Below, one piece after another: positions 1 to 6,767 of a DNA stretch of 11,013 nt. The stretch's first letter is position 1; every line of letters starts with the position of its first letter. The position numbers and the translations under genes were made by a program. The notes beneath the pieces were generated by a model. The model saw only the letters and a program-made list of their open reading frames with translations, was not told where the DNA came from and searched no databases. Source of the stretch: JAWCQZ01 sp964486625 (lineage in GTDB: Archaea; Halobacteriota; Syntropharchaeia; JACQPP01); NCBI GenBank assembly GCA_964486625.1, contig CAZANW010000063.1:1-11013 (forward strand). The letters are read 5' to 3'.

Positions 1-201
1 CGGACAGGCTGGCGGTCCCGGTCTGAAGGGAGGGCGGGCTTCCGGACGGCCCGGGCGGGAGCCGGGCTGTTCCTGTCCATCCCGATGGCTGGTTCGACGG
101 CCCTGGTGATTAGGTTTTCCGTCGCCGAAATCGCCAGCCCGGGGGCCATTGGGAGGTATTCCAAGGGGGCGGGGATGGTGGTGGGCCGAGAGGGGGGCGA
201 A

Positions 202-220
202 AGTGTCCGCTACATACACT
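202..220. promoter_or_regulatory. Candidate operator dyad upstream of the ArsR gene
   Basis: A perfect inverted repeat, AGTGT (202-206) and ACACT (216-220), is separated by 9 nt and ends 4 nt before the TATA box of the ArsR operon. ArsR-family proteins commonly bind short dyads at their own promoters, so autoregulation is a reasonable inference. Five-bp arms are short and could arise by chance. Confidence 0.3.
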
Positions 221-224
221 AATC

Positions 225-232
225 TTTATATA
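225..232 (+). promoter_or_regulatory. TATA box of the ArsR-SRPBCC operon
   Basis: TTTATATA lies in an AT-rich island of otherwise very GC-rich DNA. Its first base is 29 nt upstream of the ATG at 254. Archaeal transcription normally begins about 25 nt downstream of the box centre, which places the start on or next to that ATG, giving a leaderless mRNA. This also argues against the longer reading frame that starts at 149, because it would begin upstream of the promoter. Confidence 0.75.
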
Positions 233-253
233 CATGTTCATCTATTCACTAGG

Positions 254-574
254 ATGGATGACCTCTTCGCCGTCCTCGCCGAACCCACGCGGCGCCGCAT
301 GCTCGAAGTCCTGCGGAACGGGGAGCGCTCGGTGGGCGAACTGGTCGAGGAGTTCGACATCCACCAGCCGGGAATCTCGCGCCACCTCCACATCCTCCAC
401 CAGGCGGGCCTTGTGAACGTCCGCAAGGAGGCGCAGAAGCGAATCTACTCCCTCCGGCCCGAGCCGCTCAGGGAGGTGGACGAGTGGCTCGCCCGGTACC
501 GGACGATGTGGGAGGAGCGGCTGGACCGGCTGGCGGCCTATCTCGAAAAGGAGGAGCGAGAGCGGAAGCGATGA
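254..574 (+). CDS. ArsR-family winged-helix transcriptional regulator
   Basis: A 106-residue DNA-binding regulator with the typical ArsR/HTH_5 layout. The opening MDDLFAVLAEPTRRRMLEVL is the helix 1-2 signature of the family. Residues about 26-46 form the helix-turn-helix, with GISRHLHILHQAGLV as the recognition region, followed by a wing (VRKEAQKRIYSLRPEPL). A charged C-terminal helix (about 80-106) probably serves dimerisation. There is no cysteine, so it is not a CxC-type metal sensor. The ATG at 254 is chosen because a TATA box sits 29 nt upstream and homologues begin with this segment; an in-frame upstream start at 149 would precede the promoter. The stop overlaps the next start as ATGA. 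ArsR regulators next to SRPBCC genes are a recurring pair in bacteria, where the regulator usually represses its own operon. The effector is unknown. Confidence 0.9.
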   Translation: MDDLFAVLAEPTRRRMLEVLRNGERSVGELVEEFDIHQPGISRHLHILHQAGLVNVRKEAQKRIYSLRPEPLREVDEWLARYRTMWEERLDRLAAYLEKEERERKR

Positions 575-1035
575 CCGGGACCGCATCTGCAGGCGCACTC
601 CGCATCAGCCGCGTCATCCAGGCACCCCGGGAGCGGGTCTACAAAGCGTTCCTCGACCGTGAATCCCTCGCGAAGTGGTACCATCCGGGCACCATGACCA
701 CGGAGGTGCACACGTTGGAGCCGCGGGAGGGCGGCGCCTTTCGAATAAGCATGACCGCTACGGAAGGCGAGATGGCCGGCACGCACACCTGCGTCGGAAA
801 GTTCCTGGAACTCCGGCCTCACGAGAGAATCGTGCACACATGGATGTGGGAGGGACCTGGAGAGGCGATGTCTGGGCGGAACTCCAAAGTGACGCTCACA
901 TTCCGGGAAGTAAAGGGCGGCACCGAGGTGACCCTCCTCCATGAGGGGCTCCCCCACAAGGAGAGTGTCGCGAGCCACACGCACGGCTGGACCGGGCTCC
1001 TCGAGAACATGGCGACGGGGCTCGTGAAAGGATGA
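571..1035 (+). CDS. SRPBCC / AHSA1-like domain protein
   Basis: A 154-residue single-domain protein of the SRPBCC (START/Bet v 1-like) superfamily, in the group named after Aha1's C-terminal domain (AHSA1). Visible signatures are RISRVIQAPRERVYKAFLD with LAKWYHPG near residues 10-40, the paired strands around LEPREGGAFRISM, and the segment FLELRPHERIVHTW. The C-terminal helix contains HGWTGLLENMA. These proteins form a deep hydrophobic pocket; the ligand cannot be told from sequence. The ATG at 571 overlaps the ArsR stop (ATGA) and is preceded by a GGAGG at about 551. Using the ATG at 484 would place most of its start inside ArsR, so it is rejected. The gene is a close paralogue of the N-terminal half of its downstream neighbour: bases from 601 and from 1059 align over about 58 nt at roughly 85 percent identity. 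This points to local duplication. Confidence 0.85.
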   Translation: MTGTASAGALRISRVIQAPRERVYKAFLDRESLAKWYHPGTMTTEVHTLEPREGGAFRISMTATEGEMAGTHTCVGKFLELRPHERIVHTWMWEGPGEAMSGRNSKVTLTFREVKGGTEVTLLHEGLPHKESVASHTHGWTGLLENMATGLVKG

Positions 1036-1979
1036 GCGCTCCCACAAACCACGAGATCCGCATCACCCGCGTCATCCGGGCCCCCCGGGAGCGCCTTTAC
1101 AAGGCACTCCTCGACCCCGACGCCCTGGCCAAGTGGCTGCCCCCCTCCGGCTTCACCGCGAAGGTCCACAAACTGGAGCCCCGGGCCGGGGGCACATTCC
1201 GCATCAGTTTCACCTCCATCGACACGGGGGAAACCCACTCCTTCGGAGGCACCTACCGGGAACTCGTGCCCAACGAGCGGATTCGCCACACCGACGCCTT
1301 CGAGACCAACGACCCCGCGATGAAAGGGGAGATGACGATGACCATCACCCTGCGGGAGGTTCCCGAGGGGACGGAGGTGGCCGTCGTGCAGGAGGGCATC
1401 CCGAGAATCATCCCCGTCGAGAGCGCCCGGGTCGGCTGGACTTCCTCGCTCACCAACCTCGCCAATCTGGTCGAGGTCCCGGAGATGTCCGCGGCTGCCC
1501 GGGCCTCCGGCGGCATGATGGTGGCACTCCCCTCCGACCACGAAATCCGCATCGAGCGGGTCTTCCATGCACCCAGCGACCGTGTGTGGCGCGCCTTCAC
1601 CGACCCAAAACTCGTTGCACAGTGGTGGGGGCGCGGCAACAAACTGGTCATCGAACGGTTGGAAGTGAAACGGGGCGGCCACTGGAGGTTCGTCGAGCAC
1701 GGCCCCGACGGCGTCCACGGCTTCGAGGGGCGCTTCCGCGAAGTGGCGCCTCCGGAGAGAATCGTCCAGACGTTCGAGTGGGACGGCATGCCGGGTTACG
1801 TGGTCATCAATATTGCGACGTTCGAGGACCTCGGCGACGGTCGCACCAAGGTCGTCACGACGGCGCTGTTCCACACCGCCGAGGAGCTGGATGGGATGCT
1901 CCAGTCGGGAATGGAGCAGGGGCTGAGCCAGAGTTACGCCGCACTCGACCGCGTTCTCGCCTCGCTCTCCGGGACCTGA
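1032..1979 (+). CDS. Tandem SRPBCC (AHSA1-like) two-domain fusion protein
   Basis: A 315-residue protein with two SRPBCC domains in series. Domain 1 (about 8-155) starts IRITRVIRAPRERLYKALLD and resembles the upstream gene closely. Domain 2 (about 170-313) starts EIRIERVFHAPSDRVWRAF, contains QWWGRGN, and looks like an ordinary stand-alone AHSA1-like protein, so the two halves diverged earlier than domain 1 and the upstream gene. The linker contains Met-Met at bases 1515-1520 followed by VALPSDHEIRIERV. This mirrors the N-terminus of the whole protein (MSAPTNHEIRITRV), as expected if two adjacent genes fused by loss of a stop. No good ribosome binding site precedes the internal ATGs, so I annotate one protein. 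The start overlaps the previous stop (ATGA). The gene converges on the dehalogenase-like gene with a 10-nt gap. Ligand and function are unknown. Confidence 0.85.
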   Translation: MSAPTNHEIRITRVIRAPRERLYKALLDPDALAKWLPPSGFTAKVHKLEPRAGGTFRISFTSIDTGETHSFGGTYRELVPNERIRHTDAFETNDPAMKGEMTMTITLREVPEGTEVAVVQEGIPRIIPVESARVGWTSSLTNLANLVEVPEMSAAARASGGMMVALPSDHEIRIERVFHAPSDRVWRAFTDPKLVAQWWGRGNKLVIERLEVKRGGHWRFVEHGPDGVHGFEGRFREVAPPERIVQTFEWDGMPGYVVINIATFEDLGDGRTKVVTTALFHTAEELDGMLQSGMEQGLSQSYAALDRVLASLSGT

Positions 1980-1989
1980 GCGACCGCGA

Positions 1990-2877
1990 TCAGGGGTTCC
2001 CCCTCAGGAACGCCGCCATCTCCCGCGCAATCCCCTCCGGCACATCCTCCTGCAAAAAGTGGCCCGCCTCCGGGAAGACCACCGTCTTCGCCCCCGGCAG
2101 CCGCTCCTTGAACCTCTCCACCAGCGAGGGCGGGAAGACGAGGTCCTTCCCACCCCAGAGAATCAGCGCCGGGCGGTCGGCGAACTTCGCAAGCGACTCG
2201 TCCACCTTCACAATCACGGGCCACGCCTCCTCCTCCGGGGTCATCGGAATCCGCCTCGGGAACGCGAGGACCCCGGCCCTCGACTCCGGGGTCGGGAAGG
2301 GCGCGCGATAGGCATCCATGACCTCTTTGATTCGGTCCCGCCGCACGACGCCCCCGGGCAGGAGGGTCTCGACGAAGAAGTTCTGCTGGAGGACCATTTT
2401 CTCCCCCTGCGGCTCCCGGAGAACCGCGAGGACCGGCGGAATCCGAGCCTTCGCGTGGGGCTTGAATGCCCATGTGTTCAGAATGACGAGCCGCTTCACC
2501 CGGTCGGGGCGGTCCGCGGCCCACCCGAGGCCGATGGGGCCGCCCCAGTCGTGGACGACGAGCGTGACGTCGCGCAAATCGAGGCGGTCCGCGAGCGCGG
2601 AGAGGTCCGCGATGTGGTCGTGAATCGTGTAGTCGGTCCAGCGGGGCCCGCGCTTGTCGCTGCGCCCGAAGCCGATGAAATCTGGCGCTACGGCCCGGAA
2701 GCCAGCCCCGACCACGGCGGGGATGATGCTGCGGTAGAGGAAGGACCAGGTCGGGTTGCCGTGAAGCAGGAGGACGGGCTCGCCTTTCCCCTCGTCCACA
2801 TAGTGCACCCTGAGGCCCCCGCCGACTCCGGCGAAGCGGGGCGGGAACGGAAAGCGGCCGCCGAAGGTCCAGTCCAT
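1990..2877 (-). CDS. Haloalkane dehalogenase-like alpha/beta hydrolase
   Basis: A 295-residue alpha/beta-hydrolase that follows the haloalkane dehalogenase pattern end to end. Visible residues are HGNPT with Asn41 (a halide-stabilising position in the family), nucleophile Asp110 followed by Trp111 in HDWGG, a cap region with QNFFVETLLPGGVVR and YRAPFPTPESR, a candidate acid Asp245 in GGKDLVFPP, and the catalytic His273 in GHFLQED. The position where HLD-II enzymes carry their Glu (after strand 6) reads LNTW here, so the acid is probably Asp245. Asn-Trp halide contacts with an Asp-His-Asp triad fit subfamily HLD-III best. Such enzymes hydrolyse carbon-halogen bonds to alcohol and halide in the cytosol. 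Some family members have other or weak activities, so substrate is uncertain. The ATG immediately follows the TAG of the MFS transporter (zero spacing, no clear Shine-Dalgarno), so translation is probably coupled. Confidence 0.85.
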   Translation of the reverse strand: MDWTFGGRFPFPPRFAGVGGGLRVHYVDEGKGEPVLLLHGNPTWSFLYRSIIPAVVGAGFRAVAPDFIGFGRSDKRGPRWTDYTIHDHIADLSALADRLDLRDVTLVVHDWGGPIGLGWAADRPDRVKRLVILNTWAFKPHAKARIPPVLAVLREPQGEKMVLQQNFFVETLLPGGVVRRDRIKEVMDAYRAPFPTPESRAGVLAFPRRIPMTPEEEAWPVIVKVDESLAKFADRPALILWGGKDLVFPPSLVERFKERLPGAKTVVFPEAGHFLQEDVPEGIAREMAAFLRGNP

Positions 2878-4017
2878 CTACGGGGAGGCCGCTGCGCCTT
2901 TTTGAGTCTTCGCGTAGAACCCGCCCCGCACGACCTCCAGGGGATAGGCGAGGAAGAGGAGCCCCGCCCCCGCGATGGCGACTGGGACGGAGCCGCCCGA
3001 GGCCAGGAAAACGGCCATCGTGACCCCGCCTCCGAAGCGGCCCAGGTTCAGGAAGAGTTCCCGCGCCACCACCGCGTCCTCCGTGCTCCGGCTGCTCTCC
3101 AGCACCAGGGCGGTGGTGAACGGGGGCGCCAGGGCCGCGGCGAAGGAGGCGATGCTGTTCCACACCTCCCACTGCGTCAAGGTCGCCGAGGTGCCCGAGA
3201 GGAGGGTCGCGGCCCCGAGGGCCAGGGTCACCGGGAGGAGGAAGCCGCGGCGCCGGTGGAGCCGGTCGGAGAGCCAGGCGAGGAGCAAACTGGCCGCCAT
3301 CCCCGCCAGCCCAAAGAGGGAGAGAGCGAGCCCGTAGCGGGCCGGCTGGTCCACGAACGCGATGGTGAAGAGCGGGACCGCGACGAACATCACCCCCTGC
3401 CAGCCCCCTTCCAGCAGGAGGAGCCGCCGGGCCCGGATTCCGAGGGCGGCCTTCAGGTCCACCTCGACGCGTTCCCGGGGCACGCCCCGCAGCGGGAGGA
3501 TGCCGAGGGCCATGAGGAGGGCCGCGACGCCGAACACGGGGAGGAACCCGGCGGAGGCCGCCAGGCCGCCCGCCGCCGCGGGGAGGACGGCGTTGAGGAC
3601 CGGGAAGACGGCGCCCAAGAGCCCGAGGGAGAGGGCGAGGTGCTCCCGGGGGGCCCGCGAGAAGTAGCCGATGTTGAACGGGACCCAGAAGAGGAAGAGG
3701 CCGACGCCGAGCGGCGCGGCCAGCCCCAGGAGCAGGGGCAGGGAGAGGGCGGCGACCCCCCCGAGCAGCGAGCCGGCCCGCAGCAGCAGCCCGGCCGCCA
3801 TCGCCCCGCGGACCGGCAGGGAACGGAAGAGGACCGTCGCCAGGGCCGCCACGCCGAAAAAGGCGCCGTTGGCGAGGACCATGTGGGAAGCTGGAATTCC
3901 CGACTTCCACCAGTAGAGCCACATCAAACTCCACCCGAAGGCGATGCCCGCCGCCATGAGCCCGTAGGCGGCGTAGAGGCGGACAAGGAGGGGAATCTCC
4001 GATGCCGGTTTTATCAT
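2878..4017 (-). CDS. MFS transporter
   Basis: A 379-residue integral membrane protein, almost entirely hydrophobic, with about 11-12 predicted transmembrane helices in two bundles. The halves are split by a charged cytoplasmic stretch near residues 180-200 (RGVPRERVEVDLKAALGIR). A motif-A-like loop, AWLSDRLHRRRGF, lies in the second half, as in major facilitator superfamily carriers. At 379 residues it is slightly short for the family. The substrate cannot be read from sequence. It has a TATA box 30 nt upstream of its ATG, so it can be transcribed independently of the lipid genes 59 nt upstream. A GGAGGGG before the ATG could act as a ribosome binding site in read-through mRNA. The dehalogenase-like gene follows directly, so transport of an organohalogen or its product is conceivable, but this is only context. 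Confidence 0.8.
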   Translation of the reverse strand: MIKPASEIPLLVRLYAAYGLMAAGIAFGWSLMWLYWWKSGIPASHMVLANGAFFGVAALATVLFRSLPVRGAMAAGLLLRAGSLLGGVAALSLPLLLGLAAPLGVGLFLFWVPFNIGYFSRAPREHLALSLGLLGAVFPVLNAVLPAAAGGLAASAGFLPVFGVAALLMALGILPLRGVPRERVEVDLKAALGIRARRLLLLEGGWQGVMFVAVPLFTIAFVDQPARYGLALSLFGLAGMAASLLLAWLSDRLHRRRGFLLPVTLALGAATLLSGTSATLTQWEVWNSIASFAAALAPPFTTALVLESSRSTEDAVVARELFLNLGRFGGGVTMAVFLASGGSVPVAIAGAGLLFLAYPLEVVRGGFYAKTQKGAAASP

Positions 4018-4023
4018 GGCAAT

Positions 4024-4037
4024 CCCCTCCGGAGGGG
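4024..4037. promoter_or_regulatory. Perfect palindrome between TATA box and start of the MFS gene
   Basis: CCCCTCCGGAGGGG is a perfect 14-bp palindrome lying between the TATA box (4040-4047) and the ATG (4017). In DNA this is the classic place for an archaeal repressor site. In RNA reading through from the GGGP synthase gene, the GGAGGGG half is the likely Shine-Dalgarno and could be masked by pairing with CCCCTCC. Which role applies is not decided by sequence. Confidence 0.4.
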
Positions 4038-4039
4038 GC

Positions 4040-4047
4040 TATAGATA
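4040..4047 (-). promoter_or_regulatory. TATA box of the MFS-dehalogenase operon
   Basis: On the minus strand TATCTATA is preceded by a purine-rich GGAAAGG, like a BRE. The first T is 30 nt upstream of the MFS ATG, the same geometry as at the ArsR and phosphodiesterase genes. This implies a transcript starting at or next to the ATG. Confidence 0.55.
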
Positions 4048-4076
4048 CCTTTCCGGAAGTCCGAGGGGGTGTTCGA

Positions 4077-4871
4077 CTAGGCCCGCTGCGGCGGGGAAGC
4101 CGCGGGCTTGTGGATGGCGTCGGCCAGACCCCGGAGCAGCGGCTCGGGGTCGGAGGAGCGCTCGACGGCCGTCCCGGTGACCACGGCGGAGGCCCCCGCC
4201 TCCACCAGGGCCCGCGCCTGGGCCGGGGTGCGGACGCCGCCCCCGACGAGGAGGGGCAGGGAGACGGAGGCCCGGACTTTCGCCACGAGGCCGGGCGGGA
4301 CGGGCTGGTCGGCGCCCGAGCCCGCTTCGAGGTAAATCCACCGCATGCCGAGCATCTCGGCGGCGAGGGCGTAGCGGGCCGCCGCCGAGGGGCGCGCCCG
4401 GGGCAGCGGGGTCGCGCGGCCCACGAGGCCCGCCCGGCGCCCCGGCTCCACGATGAGGTAGGCCGTGGGGATGGTCTCGATGCCGAAATGGTGGATGGCC
4501 TCGGCCCCCCGGACCTGCTCGCCCACGATGAAGCGGCGCGAGCGCGAGTTCAGGAGGGAGAGGAAGAGAATCCCGTCGGCGTTGGGGGAGAGGGCCCTCG
4601 TGCCGCTCGGGAAGAGGAGGATGGGGCCCGGGAACTCCGCCCGCAGGGCCTCCACGGTCCGGGCCACCGACGCCGGGGTCAGGCCGGTGGAGCCGCCGAC
4701 GAGGAGGACATCGCACCCCGCCCGGGAAGCGGCGCGGCCGAGCCGGGTGGCGGCGCCGTTGCGGGCTTTGTCGGGGTCCACGAGGACGAAGTGGAGGGGG
4801 CGGTCCACCATCCGCTTCTCGATGAGTGAAAGGAGGCCGTGGCCGTTTCCATTGGTCAGGGTCGCGGCCAT
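4077..4871 (-). CDS. Geranylgeranylglyceryl phosphate synthase (GGGPS)
   Basis: A 264-residue TIM-barrel enzyme that joins geranylgeranyl diphosphate to sn-glycerol-1-phosphate, making the first ether bond of archaeal membrane lipids. All family signatures are visible: HFVLVDPDK (residues 27-35), VGGSTG (58-63), PILLFPSG, ADGILFLSLLNS, PTAYLIVEPG, the YLEAGSGA phosphate-side motif, and LLVGGGVRTPAQA followed by AVVTGTAVE. Spacing and length fit the family including the Methanothermobacter enzyme. The ATG at 4871 is chosen because homologues start shortly before the first strand (LLSLIEKRMVDRPLHFVLVDPDK). The frame stays open to 5084, but that part overlaps GGR and has no family similarity. 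The gene lies 5 nt after GGR, so the two are co-translated. It is the last member of the lipid string; the next gene has its own promoter after 59 nt. Confidence 0.94.
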   Translation of the reverse strand: MAATLTNGNGHGLLSLIEKRMVDRPLHFVLVDPDKARNGAATRLGRAASRAGCDVLLVGGSTGLTPASVARTVEALRAEFPGPILLFPSGTRALSPNADGILFLSLLNSRSRRFIVGEQVRGAEAIHHFGIETIPTAYLIVEPGRRAGLVGRATPLPRARPSAAARYALAAEMLGMRWIYLEAGSGADQPVPPGLVAKVRASVSLPLLVGGGVRTPAQARALVEAGASAVVTGTAVERSSDPEPLLRGLADAIHKPAASPPQRA

Positions 4872-4876
4872 GGTTT

Positions 4877-6076
4877 TCAGGCCGCCATGAGTTCCGCCAG
4901 TTCCTGCAGGAGTTCGGGATGCTTCTTCTGGACCGCGCGGAGGAGGTTCAGGGTGTTGATTTCGTCCATGTTCACCTCGGAGAGGGTGGACATGATTTTG
5001 TCCAGGGTCCCGTCGCTCAACTGGACCAGTTTCTCCTTGGCGTACCAGTTCCGGACGAGCGTCTTCTCGAGGCGCGCCTTCCACTGCTTCTCGTATTTCT
5101 GGAGGACCGCCTCGGAGACGTCCCCGGCCTCCACCGCCTCCGCCGCCACCTGCCCGGCGAACATCCCGGCGATGGAGCCGTTGGCGATGCCTCCCCCGGT
5201 GATGGGGTCAATCATGCGGGCCGCGTCGCCGACGAGCATGAGGCCGGGCAGGAGGGTCTTGCTCAGGGGCTTCGAGATGGAGACCGCGCCGCACACCATG
5301 TCGAGGGGCTTGCCCCTGGCGATGCCGGGGTGCTTCGCGATGAAGCGGTCGAGGTAGGTCCGGGTGTCGGCCTTGTCCTTCGCCTGGCTCAACTGGACCC
5401 CGATGCCGACGTTGGCCACCCCCTCCCCCTTGGGGAAGACCCAGACGTAGCCCCCGGGGGCGACCTCGTTTCCGAGGTAGAAGTCGCAGTAGCGGGTGTC
5501 GCACTCGATGTTCGCCATCCGGTATTGCAGGGTCGAGTCCACGTCCTTCGCCTTGAGCCCGGTGCTCAGACCCGCCCACCGGCCCACCTGGGACTCGAAG
5601 CCGTCGGCCCCGATGGTGACTCGCGCGCGAATCTCGACCGGCTCGCCCATCGAAACGGCCTTGACTCCCTCGATGTGGCCGTTGCTCCGCAGCACGCCGG
5701 TGGCGCTGGTCTTGAGGAGGATGTCGGACCCCGCCTTGGCGGCGAGCTCGGCCAGCGCCTTGTCGAAGAGGTCGCGCTCGAGGACGAGGCCCACCTCGTT
5801 CCCGGCCTGCTCGGCCCGGAGGGTCATGCAGTCCTCGCGGGGACCGTAGATGCGGGCCCCCTCGACCTCGTTGGCGACCCACTTGCTCGACCACGGAATC
5901 TTGACCTCGTCCAGGAGGCTCTTGGAGAGCCCCTCGCCGCACCGGACCGGGGAGCCGATTTCCTGCCGCTTCTCTATCATCAGGGTCCGGGCCCCGTTCA
6001 TGGCGGCGTAGCGGGCGGCGGTGCTGCCCGAGGGGCCGGCGCCGACCACGAGGACGTCGCATTCGAGGACTTTCAT
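4877..6076 (-). CDS. Geranylgeranyl reductase family FAD-dependent oxidoreductase (GGR)
   Basis: A 399-residue flavoprotein of the archaeal GGR family, which saturates the double bonds of geranylgeranyl chains on ether lipids. The N-terminus has the FAD dinucleotide motif GAGPSG (12-17). EKRQEIGSPVRCGEG follows, with the family Cys46. The middle region contains GADGFESQVGRWAG and the substrate-pocket motif GGYVWVFPKGEGVANVGIG. The second FAD motif is LVGDAARMIDPITGGGIANG. Length is standard. A GGGAGGT about 7 nt upstream and an ATGA overlap with the ferredoxin gene fix the start at 6076. Archaeal GGRs can take electrons from a reduced ferredoxin; in Methanosarcina acetivorans a neighbouring ferredoxin is required for full reduction. 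The ferredoxin directly upstream here is thus the obvious partner. GGGP synthase follows after 5 nt. Confidence 0.93.
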   Translation of the reverse strand: MKVLECDVLVVGAGPSGSTAARYAAMNGARTLMIEKRQEIGSPVRCGEGLSKSLLDEVKIPWSSKWVANEVEGARIYGPREDCMTLRAEQAGNEVGLVLERDLFDKALAELAAKAGSDILLKTSATGVLRSNGHIEGVKAVSMGEPVEIRARVTIGADGFESQVGRWAGLSTGLKAKDVDSTLQYRMANIECDTRYCDFYLGNEVAPGGYVWVFPKGEGVANVGIGVQLSQAKDKADTRTYLDRFIAKHPGIARGKPLDMVCGAVSISKPLSKTLLPGLMLVGDAARMIDPITGGGIANGSIAGMFAGQVAAEAVEAGDVSEAVLQKYEKQWKARLEKTLVRNWYAKEKLVQLSDGTLDKIMSTLSEVNMDEINTLNLLRAVQKKHPELLQELAELMAA

Positions 6077-6396
6077 CGCCGGACCTCCCTGAGAGAGGGT
6101 GCTCCCGGCGCAGGCGGGGCGGGCCCGACCCGCACCGGCGGGAATTGCGCATGGGCGCCGCCGTCCCCTGCCGGCCCGTGCCCGTTTCCGTTGGGCCGGG
6201 CGGCCCCGGGGGCCCGCTTGAGCGGCGAGGCACCGAAGTCAATCGCCCCCACGGGGCAGACCCAGACGCAGAGGCCGCACGCGGTGCAGTTGTCGAGGAA
6301 CTCGATGGTCTGGGTCTCGTGCAGGAAGAGCGCGTTGGGCGGGCAGACGCCGACGCACGCGCCGCAGTGGAGGCAGACGTTGTTGTCGACCTCCAT
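6073..6396 (-). CDS. 2[4Fe-4S] ferredoxin with Pro/Gly-rich tail
   Basis: A 107-residue ferredoxin. The first 55 residues carry two complete CxxCxxCxxxCP motifs: Cys8, 11, 14, 18 (CLHCGACVGVCP) and Cys37, 40, 43, 47 (CTACGLCVWVCP). This is a classical low-potential two-cluster electron carrier of the cytosol. The remaining half (about 56-107) is a Pro/Gly/Ala-rich tail without predicted structure, ending SLREVRR; ordinary ferredoxins of this type lack it. A GGAGG lies about 11 nt before the ATG. The ATG shares one base with the stop of the preceding gene (TGATG), and the stop overlaps the GGR start as ATGA. Tight coupling to GGR suggests it feeds electrons to GGR and perhaps also to Tes. Confidence 0.9.
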   Translation of the reverse strand: MEVDNNVCLHCGACVGVCPPNALFLHETQTIEFLDNCTACGLCVWVCPVGAIDFGASPLKRAPGAARPNGNGHGPAGDGGAHAQFPPVRVGPAPPAPGAPSLREVRR

Positions 6397-6767
6397 CAGT
6401 CGATTCGCCTCCAGGCGGCCTTTCCGTTCTCCGAGACCTGCTGGAACACCGCAATCACCCGCGGGGTGCAGGTGTGGGCCGCGTTGACGGCGAGGTGGGG
6501 GGAGTCGGTCTCGGTCTCGCGGACGAAGACCCCGCTGTTGAGCCCGCCCATGGGCCTGCCCTCCTTGAGATCGGCGTGGAACTCCCCGTCGAGGACGAAG
6601 TTGTAGGGGTCGCTCAGGACGCAGTGGCCCGAGCCGACGCACCCCTTCTTGTTGTAGACGATGCGGAGTTTGACCGTCTTGGGCGTTTCGGGCTCGGGTC
6701 CCTCGGCGGCCTTGGGCGACGCAGCGCCGGTCGCGGCCCACTGGGAACCGACGGTCATGTTGGTCAC
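6396..6767 (-). CDS. Three-Cys ([3Fe-4S]-type) single-cluster ferredoxin
   Basis: A 123-residue protein with exactly three cysteines: Cys43 and Cys49 in GCVGSGHC, and Cys100 in AAHTCTP. This is the CxxXxxC...CP pattern of the small ferredoxins that serve cytochromes P450 in actinobacteria, in which the usual second ligand is replaced; here it is Ser46, and the final CP is CTP. Such proteins bind a [3Fe-4S] or a weakly ligated [4Fe-4S] cluster. Residues 1-30 are a low-complexity extension. The start is a GTG at 6767 that overlaps the stop of the 41-residue gene as GTGA; an in-frame ATG at 6758 is the alternative. The stop shares one base with the next ATG. Its place inside the lipid string suggests electron transfer to GGR or Tes. 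Family similarity is moderate, so cluster type is inferred. Confidence 0.75.
   Translation of the reverse strand: MTNMTVGSQWAATGAASPKAAEGPEPETPKTVKLRIVYNKKGCVGSGHCVLSDPYNFVLDGEFHADLKEGRPMGGLNSGVFVRETETDSPHLAVNAAHTCTPRVIAVFQQVSENGKAAWRRID

Noticed and set aside
1..80. Minus-strand frame open from an ATG at 80 to the left edge (begins MDRNSPAPARAVRKP).
   Set aside because: Only 26 codons are visible, with low-complexity GC-driven composition, no Shine-Dalgarno and only a poor TATA-like CCTAATCA upstream. Not enough to call a gene.
1934..3934. Long minus-strand frame (666 codons) overlapping the MFS and dehalogenase genes, and long plus-strand frames over the same region.
   Set aside because: Low-complexity Gly/Arg/Pro composition, no family motif, and direct conflict with two genes that have complete motifs.
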